Assembly: GCF_023218175.1 (NCBI RefSeq)
Contig: NZ_JALPTH010000012.1
Location: forward strand, 1 to 64,000
Origin: Streptomyces lichenis
Lineage (GTDB): Bacteria; Actinomycetota; Actinomycetes; Streptomycetales; Streptomycetaceae
Direction: 5' to 3'
DNA: 64,000 nt
Part shown: positions 8,586-19,663 of the stretch, piece after piece
How the letters are laid out: each line of letters begins with the position of its first letter
Position numbering within the stretch: the first letter of the stretch is position 1
Program-made: the position numbers and the translations under genes
The notes under the pieces: generated by a model
The model's input: the letters and a program-made list of their open reading frames with translations, nothing else
The model's database searches: none
Told to the model about the DNA's origin: nothing

Positions 8586-9245
8586 GTGATGATCAGCGGC
8601 GACGGTGCGACGGGGAGTGCCCCCGGACGAGGTCCGGTGGAGCAGCGGCCGTATCCGCTTCACGGGCAGACGGCCGACCGTGCGCCGGGAGGTGCGGCGC
8701 TCTCCCGCGGCGGCCCGGACCACCCTTGCGCCCCGGCCCCCGAGCCCGCCGACGAGGCGGTCGGCTACCGCGGGCCCACCGCCTGCGCGGCCGCCGGGAT
8801 CACCTACCGCCAGCTCGACTACTGGGCCCGCACCGGTCTGGTGGAGCCCAGCGTCCGGGCCGGCCGGGGAGCGGGCGCCCAGCGCCTCTACAGCTTCCGC
8901 GACGTCGTGCTGCTCAAGATCGTCAAGCGCTTCCTGGACACCGGGGTCGCCCTGCAGAACATCCGCACCACCCTGGTGCACCTGCGGGCCCGCGGCGGCG
9001 ACCTGGAGCACATGACGCTGATGAGCGACGGGGCCACGGTCTACGAGTGCTCCTCGCCCGGCGAGGTGGTGGCGCTGCTCCAGGGCGGCCAGGGCGTCTT
9101 CGGGATCGCCGTCGACGTGGTCTGGCGGGACGTCGAGGCGGCGCTGTCGCAGCTGCACGGCGAGCGGGTGGACACCGGCGAGACCCTGGTGCGCCACCAC
9201 CCGGCCGACGAGCTGGCGCGGCGCAGGCGCGACCGGGCGGTCTGA
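8586..9245 (+). CDS. MerR-family transcriptional regulator (second copy)
   Basis: 219 aa. A short disordered N-terminus (about 50 aa) precedes a MerR helix-turn-helix: GYRGPTACAAAGITYRQLDY, then RLYSFRDVVLLKIVKRFLD. The C-terminal part probably forms a dimer or partner-binding region. I used GTG 8586 (ATG 8589 is equally possible) because GGAGGG lies just upstream and a good promoter ends at 8555; a longer frame from 8508 would begin inside the promoter. Gene order after ftsR and DUF151 matches other actinobacteria. The target is not evident. Confidence 0.85.
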   Translation: MMISGDGATGSAPGRGPVEQRPYPLHGQTADRAPGGAALSRGGPDHPCAPAPEPADEAVGYRGPTACAAAGITYRQLDYWARTGLVEPSVRAGRGAGAQRLYSFRDVVLLKIVKRFLDTGVALQNIRTTLVHLRARGGDLEHMTLMSDGATVYECSSPGEVVALLQGGQGVFGIAVDVVWRDVEAALSQLHGERVDTGETLVRHHPADELARRRRDRAV

Positions 9246-9313
9246 GACGGCGGCCGCGCCACTCGTACGGGTGTGCGGGGCGATTGTCAGTGGGATGCGG
9301 CAGCATCAGTGGT

Positions 9314-10870
9314 GTGAGAGCCGCGCCCACCATCCTGCATCTGGACATGGATGCCTTCTACGCCGCCGTCGAGCAGGCGGCGAAGCCCAGTCTGCGTGGA
9401 AAGCCCGTGGTGGTCGGCGGACTCGGCCCGCGCGGGGTGGTGGCGACGGCCTCGTACGAGGCGAGGCGCTTCGGGGTGCACTCGGCGATGCCCACCGGGC
9501 AGGCCCGCCGACTGGCGCCGAACGCGGCCTATCTGGTCCCTCGGTTCACCGTCTACCGCGCGGTCAGCGACCAGGTGATGGCCCTGCTGCGGGCGCTGTC
9601 GCCGCTGGTGGAGCCGCTCAGCCTGGACGAGGCCTTCGTGGACCTGGAGGCCGGCGGCGCGGCGGACGACGCCGCGGGGGCCCGGCGCACCGGGGAGCGG
9701 CTGCGGGCGGACATCCACGCGGTCACCGGGCTCACCGGCTCGGTGGGGCTGGCCGGGTCCAAGATGCTCGCCAAGATCGCCTCCGAGGAGGCCAAGCCGG
9801 ACGGGCTGCTGCTGATCGAGCCGGGCACCGAGCGGGAGCTGCTGGGGCCCAAGCCGGTGCGCATCCTGCCCGGAGTGGGCCCGGCGACCGGTGAGCAGCT
9901 GCGCCGGGCCGGGATCACCACGGTGGCCGAGCTGACCGAGGCCGGTGAGGACGAGCTGGTACGCCTGGTGGGCAAGGCGCACGGGGCCTCGCTGTTCCGG
10001 ATGGCCATGGGGTACGACGACCGCCCGGTGGTCGCCGAGCGGGACGCCAAGTCGGTGTCGGTGGAGGACACCTTCGATGTGGACCTGCACGACCGGGTGC
10101 GGGTCCGGGCCGAGGTGGAGCGGCTGGCCGAGCGGTGCGTGCAGCGGCTGCGGGGCGCCGGGCGCTCCGGCCGGACGGTGGTGCTGAAGGTGCGCCGCTA
10201 CGACTTCTCGACGCTCACCCGCTCCGAGACGCTGCGCGGCCCCACCGACGACCCGGGCGTGGTGCGGGAGGCGGCGGCCCGGCTGCTGGAGCTGGTCGAC
10301 ACCACGGGCGGGGTGCGGCTGCTGGGGGTGGGCGTGACCGGGCTCGCCGACTACACCCAGGAGGACCTGTTCGCCCAGGCCGCCGAAGCCCGGGAGGCGG
10401 CGGCGGTGGCGAGGGGAGCGGCGGAGGCGTCGCAGGAGGGCGGCGTGGTGGGCGGTGGGGAGCCCGCCGGGGTGGACCCGGGCGGGGGCGGGGGAGAGGG
10501 GGCCGGGGACGGGGAGCGGCCGGGGGAGGGCGCGGACGAGGACGCCGCGTGGGGAGCGGGCGCGGCGGTTATCCCGGCCGGGGCGCGGGACGGCACCGAG
10601 GGTGTGGTCCCGGAGCCGGAGGAGGGCACGCGGAGGTGGCTGGCCGGGCAGGACGTGCGGCATGCCGAGCACGGGGCCGGATGGGTGCAGGGCAGCGGGA
10701 TCGGCCGGGTGACGGTGCGGTTCGAGGCGCCCACCTCGCCGCCCGGGCGGGTGCGCACCTTCCGTACCGACGACCCGCTGCTCAGCCCGTCCGATCCGCT
10801 GCCCCTCGTACCGGAGCCGGAAGCGGAGAAGCAGGCGGTCGGCTCCGCTGAACCAGGTCAGTCGTCCTGA
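9314..10870 (+). CDS. dinB: DNA polymerase IV (Y-family) with long C-terminal extension
   Basis: 518 aa, translesion polymerase. The palm motif LDMDAFYAAVEQ and catalytic SLDEAFVDL carry the metal-binding acids; helix-hairpin-helix and little-finger regions follow. A beta-clamp box QEDLF lies at residues 349-353, normally near the end of DinB. Here it is followed by a Gly/Glu-rich linker (about 360-440) and an extra C-terminal domain (WLAGQDVRHAEHGAGWVQGS...), a tail I recall from streptomycete DinB proteins. GTG 9314 sits directly before the conserved start RAAPTILHLDMD. The 3' end overlaps the convergent PRC-barrel gene by 13 bp. Confidence 0.92.
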   Translation: MRAAPTILHLDMDAFYAAVEQAAKPSLRGKPVVVGGLGPRGVVATASYEARRFGVHSAMPTGQARRLAPNAAYLVPRFTVYRAVSDQVMALLRALSPLVEPLSLDEAFVDLEAGGAADDAAGARRTGERLRADIHAVTGLTGSVGLAGSKMLAKIASEEAKPDGLLLIEPGTERELLGPKPVRILPGVGPATGEQLRRAGITTVAELTEAGEDELVRLVGKAHGASLFRMAMGYDDRPVVAERDAKSVSVEDTFDVDLHDRVRVRAEVERLAERCVQRLRGAGRSGRTVVLKVRRYDFSTLTRSETLRGPTDDPGVVREAAARLLELVDTTGGVRLLGVGVTGLADYTQEDLFAQAAEAREAAAVARGAAEASQEGGVVGGGEPAGVDPGGGGGEGAGDGERPGEGADEDAAWGAGAAVIPAGARDGTEGVVPEPEEGTRRWLAGQDVRHAEHGAGWVQGSGIGRVTVRFEAPTSPPGRVRTFRTDDPLLSPSDPLPLVPEPEAEKQAVGSAEPGQSS

Positions 10871-11226
10871 CCGGCGAGCCGGCCGAAGTCGCGGTCCGGG
10901 GGAGGCGGTGCGGCCGGAAGGGCGATGCCGTAGTGGTGGTAGAGCTGCACCTCCTGCTGCGGGGAGAGGTGGCGGCCCACGCCGAAGTCCGGGGCGTCCT
11001 TGATCAGCGCCCGGTCGTAGGGCACCCGCAGCTCCTCGCCGACCAGTTCGCTGGGCTCCAGGGGGACGAAGGCGTCCCGGCTGAACAGGCCGGTGCGGAC
11101 GGCCGCCCACTCCGGTACACCGGTCGCGTCGTCCAGATAGACCTCGTCCACGGTGCCGATCTTGTTTCCGTCGCGGTCGAAGGCCTTGCGGCCGATCAGG
11201 CTGCGCGGATCGATGTCGGTCTGCAC
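10858..11226 (-). CDS. PRC-barrel domain protein
   Basis: 122 aa. PRC-barrel fold near residues 5-75 (LIGRKAFDRDGNKIGTVDEV, then DDATGVPEWAAVRTG), a small beta-barrel found in photosynthetic reaction centre H subunits, RimM and many stress-type actinobacterial proteins. The C-terminal part has VQLYHHYGI, seen in the same group. I chose GTG 11226 because GGAGGG lies five bases upstream; longer in-frame starts lack a site. Convergent and slightly overlapping with dinB. Specific role unknown. Confidence 0.85.
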   Translation of the reverse strand: MQTDIDPRSLIGRKAFDRDGNKIGTVDEVYLDDATGVPEWAAVRTGLFSRDAFVPLEPSELVGEELRVPYDRALIKDAPDFGVGRHLSPQQEVQLYHHYGIALPAAPPPPDRDFGRLAGQDD

Positions 11227-11344
11227 GGTCCCTCCAACAGGTCGCACCCGCTCCATGGACACTACGTAAGGGCACAACGGTGACGTCGGCCACTTGAGGG
11301 ATGGTGCCGGGACCCCGCTGGTAGGCTGGCTACGGCTGCTGACC

Positions 11345-11555
11345 CCGTGCGGGAGAGTCCTCCGAGCAAGACCGTCGGAGGCGCCGAAGGAGCAAATCCT
11401 CCCCGGAATCTCTCAGGCCCCCGTACCGCACGGACGAGGTCACTCTGGAAAGCAGGGCAGGCGTCGGACGGCACCTGCCCTCACCGACGGTGAAAGCCGG
11501 TCCGCTTCGGCGGCCCGGTGAAGCTCTCAGGTTGAGATGACAGAGGGGGAGGCCG
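11345..11555 (+). ncRNA. Tandem glycine riboswitch upstream of gcvP
   Basis: Two consecutive gcvT-type aptamers. The first has GGGAGAGTCC, GCGCCGAAGGAGCAA and ATCTCTCAGGC, closing near CACTCTGGAAAG (about 11345-11453). The second has ACCGACGGTGAAAGCCGG, GCTCTCAGGTT and GATGACAGAGGGGGA (about 11460-11555). These conserved cores match the glycine riboswitch consensus. It ends about 60 nt before the gcvP start, so glycine should control expression of the glycine decarboxylase P protein. The exact element ends are approximate. Confidence 0.9.
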
Positions 11556-11614
11556 TCCGGGCACCCGCGCCGCGGTGCCCCTCGCAGGTCGTGACGACCA
11601 GGAGGCCCCCGCAG

Positions 11615-14500
<2,886 letters not shown>

Positions 14501-14517
14501 TCCGGGCGAGCGCAGAT

Positions 14518-14557
14518 GCCGAGGGCCGGTACGGAAGCTTCCGTACCGGCCCTCGGC
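14518..14557 (+). terminator. Perfect 40-bp palindromic terminator after gcvP
   Basis: A perfectly symmetrical palindrome centred on AAGCTT: the left arm GCCGAGGGCCGGTACGGAAG pairs with the right arm without mismatch. It starts 18 bp after the gcvP stop and should stop transcription from both sides, protecting gcvP and the convergent small gene. Confidence 0.85.
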
Positions 14558-14617
14558 CGTGTGTCCTGTCTCCGGTCGCGCCCGTGCGGTGTCAGCGCCG
14601 GTCCGGTGTGCGGCGGC

Positions 14618-14824
14618 TCAGGCGGCCGTCATCACCTGCGCCGTGCCCAGCGGCCGGTGCGGGGCGATGATCTGCCCGTCCGGCAGCAGCTCGCCGGTGT
14701 CCTCGAAGACGAGGACCCCGTTGCACAGCAGGCTCCAGCCCTGTTCCGGATGGTGCGCCAGCAGGCGCGCCGCCTCCCGGTCGGCGGAGTCGGCGGTCGG
14801 ACAGGCTGGCTGGTGCTGGCACAT
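14618..14824 (-). CDS. DUF5999 family small protein
   Basis: 68 aa beginning MCQHQPACPTADSADREAAR, with the typical SLLCNGVLVFEDTGELLPDG core. This small actinomycete family has Cys/His residues near the N-terminus (C2, H4, C8) that could bind a metal; function unknown. ATG 14824 was chosen because homologues begin at this methionine; the upstream in-frame extension to 14989 has no coding character. An AAAGAA-like purine stretch lies upstream. Confidence 0.8.
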   Translation of the reverse strand: MCQHQPACPTADSADREAARLLAHHPEQGWSLLCNGVLVFEDTGELLPDGQIIAPHRPLGTAQVMTAA

Positions 14825-15107
14825 GGATCGGTTCTTTCGCTGCGGTGTCGTATGTGTCCTGCGGCTTGACGCGGAGTCCATCGCCGCCCCCCGTGTGTCG
14901 TCGGTCCCTGTGGACGGATCCCGCCCCCAGTGTTGCCCTACGGACCTCGGTCCGCAGGGATTTCGCAGCAGAGCTTCCTCAAGCTCCATGACGTGTCACC
15001 CGTGCGGATGGTTCTGCTCTACCGAACCATCACTTGGGACCGTTCCGCCTGACACCGCTGGACTAGTCCGATCGGGTGGGCCCGAGGGGTGGCCCCCCTT
15101 CGGCGAC

Positions 15108-15722
15108 TCAGGCGGTGGACTCCAGCAGCGGGGGAGGCGCCAGCCGCAGCGTCATCACCGGCAGCAACTCGGCCACCCGGTACGGCAGATGGGAGGCGAT
15201 CCCCGGCGGCGCCGGCGCCAGCGGGACCAGCAGGTCGGTGGGGGCCGGGGTGCCCTCCGCCGGGTCGGCCTCGGCGTTGCCGTGCAGCCACAGCGTCAGC
15301 ATGTACAGCTCCGGGACGGAGAGCAGCCGGGGCTGGTAGCGGCCCGCCATGGTCTCCGCCTGGCGCAGCGCGCGCTCGGTGGAGGCGAGATAGGGCCCCT
15401 CGAAGAACCGCGAGACGGACCAGCCGTCGGCGGAGGGCAGCGCGTCGACGGCCGCCACCACCCGGTCGCCGCCGCGGATGTGGAACCGCCACCCGGCCAG
15501 CCGGGCGTGCGGCGCCCCGGCCCGGGCCGACCGGGCCGAACCGGCGGCGGTCGGGGCGTCCCGCACGTCCAGCACATGGACGGGGAGCGGGAGTTCGGGG
15601 CTCAGCGGTCCCTGGACGGACCGCAGGGCGGGGGTGTGCGCGGAGCGTACGACGGGTGAGCCCAGCGCGGTGAGGACGGAGCGCAGGGCGGGCACGGGGG
15701 CAGGGCATACCTGAAGCGGCAT
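15108..15722 (-). CDS. Hypothetical protein
   Basis: 204 aa, not assigned to a known family. It is soluble, rich in Leu/Ala/Pro, with stretches such as GWRFHIRGGDRVVAAVDALP and RFFEGPYLASTERALRQAE that look like a small alpha/beta domain, and a C-terminal hydrophobic region. ATG 15722 has GAGAGG about nine bases upstream; the in-frame start at 15749 adds nine residues of weak character. It stands alone, with about 280 bp before it and 540 bp after it on either side. Good third-position GC supports that it is a real gene. Confidence 0.7.
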   Translation of the reverse strand: MPLQVCPAPVPALRSVLTALGSPVVRSAHTPALRSVQGPLSPELPLPVHVLDVRDAPTAAGSARSARAGAPHARLAGWRFHIRGGDRVVAAVDALPSADGWSVSRFFEGPYLASTERALRQAETMAGRYQPRLLSVPELYMLTLWLHGNAEADPAEGTPAPTDLLVPLAPAPPGIASHLPYRVAELLPVMTLRLAPPPLLESTA

Positions 15723-16261
15723 GTGGGTCGCCTCTCGGTCAACGGACACGGGCGTGCGGGAGACAGGTGGAGACAGGGTGCTGCGGAGGAGAAGGGCGCG
15801 GACGGCACTGTCGGCAGCGGGGTCAGAGGTGGCCGCCGGGCCGGTGGGCCGGGCGCGCGACTCTCTGCCTCGTCTCGCCGAAGTTTATACGACCGGCGTT
15901 CGCCGATTGTTTCGGCTAGCTGTCGAGGTGGTTACCGGCAAGGACTCATCCGGTCTTTGTTTCGCGAAGTATCTGTGGATTCTCCACGCGTGCCGCCGGT
16001 CCCGTCTGCGCCCCTGCCGGGAACGGGGTCGGCTGGATCGCGACCCTCGTTTCCGGCGGCTCCGGCCGGCCTTTCGCGGCATCATCGGCGCGGTTACTGC
16101 CCGCGGCCTCATGCCTGCGGAATGTGCCGCGCGGACGTCCTATCCAGACTACCGGGCGAGTGCCTTCGGTGCGGGCGTTACGGATCAGCCCGTGTGGGCA
16201 GTATGGTCCGTGATGCAAGCGGCCGGTGCCGCGAACCCCGCCCATGAGGAAGGACGCTCCG
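15723..16261. other. 539-bp intergenic region
   Basis: No convincing gene in either direction. The region is relatively AT-richer around 15885-15990 (TTTATACGACC; GGATTCTCCAC) than its neighbours, as expected for divergent promoters. CAGTAT at 16199-16204, about 57 bp before the glutamate-cysteine ligase start, is a possible -10 box without a clear -35. Confidence 0.4.
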
Positions 16262-17767
16262 ATGGGGGAGAAGGTCGTGGCGGACGGGTTCGACCTGTCC
16301 GACCGGCAGAGGTACCGCGCGAAGCTCCAGCAGTGCCTGACGGGCCTCGGGCGGCTCCTCGCCGAGAAGCGGTTCGACAAGCCGCGGAATCTCGTGGGTC
16401 TGGAGATCGAGCTCAATCTCGCGGGCGCCGACGGTATGCCGCGGATGATGAATGGCGAGGTGCTGGAGCGAATCGCGAGCCGCGATTTCCAGACCGAGCT
16501 GGGAATGTTCAACCTCGAAGTGAACATCCAGCCGCACCGGCTCGGCGGCCGGGTGCTGGAACAGCTCGCCGAGGAGCTGCGCACCGGGCTGGCATATGCG
16601 CACCGCAAAGCCCGCGAGGTCGATGCCGGAATCGTGATGATCGGCATTCTGCCGACACTCGCCGAGAAGGACCTGGTGTCGGCGAACCTCTCCGACGTCG
16701 ACCGCTACGTACTGCTCAACGACCAGATCACGGCGGCCCGGGGCGAGAGCTTCGCCCTGGACATCGACGGGGTGGAGCGGCTCACCTCCACCGCCAACTC
16801 CATCGTGCCGGAGGCCGCGTGCACCTCGGTGCAGCTGCACCTCCAGGTGACGCCCGACCGCTTCGCCGACGTGTGGAACGCCGCGCAGGCCCTGGCGGCC
16901 GTACAGATCGCGGTCGGGGCCAACTCCCCGTTCCTCTTCGGCCGGGAGCTGTGGCGCGAGTCGCGTCCGCCGCTGTTCACCCAGGCCACCGACACCCGCC
17001 CGCCGGAGCTCCAGGCGCAGGGCGTACGGCCGCGCACCTGGTTCGGCGAGCGGTGGATCTCCTCCGCGTACGAGCTGTTCGAGGAGAACGTCCGCTACTA
17101 CCCGGCGCTGCTGCCGATCTGCGACGACGAGGAACCGCTGAGCGTGCTGGACGCCGGCGGGGTGCCGCAGCTCCAGGAGCTGGTGCTGCACAACGGCACC
17201 GTCTACCGCTGGAACCGGCCGGTGTACGAGGTCGTCGACGGCGTGCCGCATCTGCGGGTGGAGAACCGGGTGCTGCCGGCCGGGCCGACCGTGGAGGACG
17301 TGGTGGCCAACGCCGCGTTCTACTACGGGCTGATCCGGGCGCTCGCCGACGACGCCCGCCCGGTGTGGCGGCGGCTCGCCTTCGAGGACGCGGCCCGCAA
17401 CTTCGACACCGCCTGCCGGCACGGCATCGATGCCGAACTGACCTGGCCCCGGCCCGGTCGCGCGGGCGGGGTGACCACCGTCCCGGCGGTGAAGCTGGTC
17501 CGCGACGAGCTGCTGCCGCTCGCCGCCGCCGGGCTGGACGCCTGGGGCGTCGAGAAGGCCGACCGCGACCGCTACCTCGGCATCATCGAGCAGCGGTGCC
17601 GGCGCGGGGTGAACGGCGCCTCCTGGCAGGTGGACACCTTCCACCAGGCCCTGGAGGAGGGCCTGGAGCGGGACGCGGCGCTGGCCGCCACCACCCGCCA
17701 GTACTGCCGGCTGATGCGGCAGGGCGAGCCCGTGCACACCTGGCCGGTCGGCATCGGCGACGACTGA
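16262..17767 (+). CDS. Glutamate-cysteine ligase family protein (GCS2 type)
   Basis: 501 aa of the carboxylate-amine ligase superfamily (COG2170-like). Signature parts: LVGLEIELNLAGADG (substrate/metal glutamates), FQTELGMFNLEVNIQP, and SVQLHLQVTPDRFADVWNAA. Such enzymes form gamma-glutamyl or other amide bonds using ATP. Streptomycetes use mycothiol rather than glutathione, so the true substrate is uncertain and the name is a family name. ATG 16262 has AGGAAGGA upstream; a longer frame from 16226 lacks support. Single gene with its own promoter region. Confidence 0.85.
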   Translation: MGEKVVADGFDLSDRQRYRAKLQQCLTGLGRLLAEKRFDKPRNLVGLEIELNLAGADGMPRMMNGEVLERIASRDFQTELGMFNLEVNIQPHRLGGRVLEQLAEELRTGLAYAHRKAREVDAGIVMIGILPTLAEKDLVSANLSDVDRYVLLNDQITAARGESFALDIDGVERLTSTANSIVPEAACTSVQLHLQVTPDRFADVWNAAQALAAVQIAVGANSPFLFGRELWRESRPPLFTQATDTRPPELQAQGVRPRTWFGERWISSAYELFEENVRYYPALLPICDDEEPLSVLDAGGVPQLQELVLHNGTVYRWNRPVYEVVDGVPHLRVENRVLPAGPTVEDVVANAAFYYGLIRALADDARPVWRRLAFEDAARNFDTACRHGIDAELTWPRPGRAGGVTTVPAVKLVRDELLPLAAAGLDAWGVEKADRDRYLGIIEQRCRRGVNGASWQVDTFHQALEEGLERDAALAATTRQYCRLMRQGEPVHTWPVGIGDD

Positions 17768-17840
17768 CCCCTGCGGAGCGGGACCGGCCGGGCGTCGGGC
17801 AAGCTGTCGGCTACGGCAGGCGGCATCCGACCGGAGGCAG

Positions 17841-18635
17841 GTGTACGGGCACGTGGCAGCAACCCTTCCCGCGGAGGGCGTCTCACAGCGGACCCTGAGG
17901 TCCGAGACCTGGATCGTGCTGGCCCTCTCCCTGGGGGCGAGCGCGGTCTCGGCGCTCATCAGCTTCATCGGCTCGCTGACCAGGCCGGGGGGTTTGAAGG
18001 ACCAGGCGGCCACCCTCAACGGCTCCTACGCGCCCGGGCGGCCCTGGCTGGACCTCGCCTGGCAGCTGTTCGGCATCGCCACCGCGCTGGTGCCGGTGGT
18101 GCTGGTGGCCCATCTGCTCACCCGGGAGGGCGCGCCGGGGCTGCGGGCCATCGGCTTCGACCGCCGCCGCCCCTGGCCGGACCTGGGGCGGGGCGCGCTG
18201 GTGGCGGCCGGCATCGGCAGCGCGGGCCTCGCCTTCTATCTGGTGGTCCGGGGGGTCGGGGCCAATCTGACGGTGGTGCCCGAGTCGCTGCCCGAGGTGT
18301 GGTGGAAGTACCCGGTGCTGGTGCTGTCGGCGATCCAGAACTCCGTGGTGGAGGAGGTCATCGTCGTCGGCTATCTGCTGCGCAGGCTGGACGGGCTGGG
18401 CTGGTCGCCGATGGCCGCGCTGGCCGCCAGCTCGGTGCTGCGCGGCTCGTACCACCTCTACCAGGGCGTCGGCGGCTTCGTCGGCAACCTGGTGATGGGG
18501 GTGGTCTTCGTCTGGCTGTACCGCAGGTGGGGGCGGGTGGGGCCGCTGGTGGCGGCCCACGCGCTTCTCGACATCGTGGCCTTCGTCGGTTACGGACTGC
18601 TGGCGGGACGGGTGGACTGGCTGCCGACGGCCTGA
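17841..18635 (+). CDS. CPBP family intramembrane metalloprotease
   Basis: 264 aa, about eight hydrophobic segments. The CPBP (CAAX protease/bacteriocin-processing, ABI) motifs are visible: the EE pair in NSVVEEVIVVGYLLRR, the aromatic/His motif in SSVLRGSYHLYQG, and the His in AAHALLDIVAF. These residues bind zinc within the membrane in Rce1-like proteases. GTG 17841 follows GGAGGCAG. It converges with the phzF-like gene, the two stops being only a few bases apart. Substrate unknown. Confidence 0.9.
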   Translation: MYGHVAATLPAEGVSQRTLRSETWIVLALSLGASAVSALISFIGSLTRPGGLKDQAATLNGSYAPGRPWLDLAWQLFGIATALVPVVLVAHLLTREGAPGLRAIGFDRRRPWPDLGRGALVAAGIGSAGLAFYLVVRGVGANLTVVPESLPEVWWKYPVLVLSAIQNSVVEEVIVVGYLLRRLDGLGWSPMAALAASSVLRGSYHLYQGVGGFVGNLVMGVVFVWLYRRWGRVGPLVAAHALLDIVAFVGYGLLAGRVDWLPTA

Positions 18636-18638
18636 TGC

Positions 18639-19481
18639 TCAGGGCCCGGTGAGCAGTTCGCCGTCGATGACGGTCACCGCGCGGCCGGTGAGGACGGTGC
18701 GCTCGCCGCGCAGCAGGGTGCGGACCAGGCCGGTACGGGACCCGCCCTGGAAGCCGGTGAGTTCGGCGCGGCCCAGGCGCGCCGACCAGAACGGCGCCAG
18801 CGCGGTGTGGGCGCTGCCGGTCACCGGGTCCTCGTCGATGCCCAGCGCGGGGAAGAAGCAGCGGGAGACGAAGTCATAGCCCCGCCCCGGGTCCTCGGCG
18901 GCGGCCGTGGCGATGATGCCCCGGTCGGACAGCGCCGCCAGCCGGGGGTGGTCGGGCGCCAGTCCCCGTACCGTCCGCTCGTCCGCCAGCTCCACCAGCA
19001 GGTCGCCGATATGGGCGGCCGTGTCCTGGACGGAGACCACCTCGGCGCCCAGGGCCTCGGCGAGGCCGCCGGGGGCGGGGACGGGGGTCAGCGACGAGGT
19101 GGGGAAGTCCATCGCCAGGGTGCCGTCCGCCTCCGCGGTCGCGGTCAGCACCCCGCTGCGGGTGGCGAACCGGACGGTTCCGGTGGCCCGGCCGCTGGTG
19201 TGCAGCACATGGGCGGTGGCGAGGGTGGCATGCCCGCACAGGTCGACCTCGGCGACCGGGGTGAACCAGCGCAGCGCCCAGTCGGCCTCGCCCCCGGGCG
19301 GGAGCGGACGGGCGAACGCGGTCTCGGAGAGGTTCACCTCGGCGGCCACCCGCTGGAGCCAGTGGTCCTCCGGGAAGCCGGCCGGGGAGGTGTCTTCGGG
19401 GCCGCCGGGGAGAAGGACCACGCCGGCCGGATTGCCGGCGAAGGGGCGGTCGGTGAAGGCGTCGACGATTCGGATGCGCAT
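18639..19481 (-). CDS. PhzF family isomerase/epimerase-like protein
   Basis: 280 aa, two-domain diaminopimelate-epimerase fold of the PhzF/YddE family. Starts MRIRIVDAFTDRPFAGNPAG, with the Asp/Glu-containing loop NLSETAF (catalytic Glu in the family) and the C-terminal half EDPVTGSAHTALAPFW. PhzF itself isomerises trans-2,3-dihydro-3-hydroxyanthranilate; no phenazine genes are nearby, so this is probably a housekeeping homologue of unknown substrate. ATG 19481 corresponds to the usual family start. It is divergent from the ThiF-GNAT pair with 182 bp between. Confidence 0.92.
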   Translation of the reverse strand: MRIRIVDAFTDRPFAGNPAGVVLLPGGPEDTSPAGFPEDHWLQRVAAEVNLSETAFARPLPPGGEADWALRWFTPVAEVDLCGHATLATAHVLHTSGRATGTVRFATRSGVLTATAEADGTLAMDFPTSSLTPVPAPGGLAEALGAEVVSVQDTAAHIGDLLVELADERTVRGLAPDHPRLAALSDRGIIATAAAEDPGRGYDFVSRCFFPALGIDEDPVTGSAHTALAPFWSARLGRAELTGFQGGSRTGLVRTLLRGERTVLTGRAVTVIDGELLTGP

Positions 19482-19663
19482 GCGCTGACGGTAGGGCGAT
19501 GCAGGGCGGGGCCGCCAAGGCCAATGGGCGGCGACTGGACCGGTGCGCGGACGGCGGGGCCGGGGGCCGCGGGGCGGGCCGGTGAGGGGCGCGCTTGCGC
19601 GGATGGTGGGGGCGGCTCGCGCATCTTTTCGAGGGTGTGCCATCGGGTGATGGCGGACAATCC

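Noticed and set aside
18639..19481. Phenazine biosynthesis locus (phzF)
   Set aside because: No phzA/B/D/E/G genes are present; PhzF homologues are common housekeeping genes.
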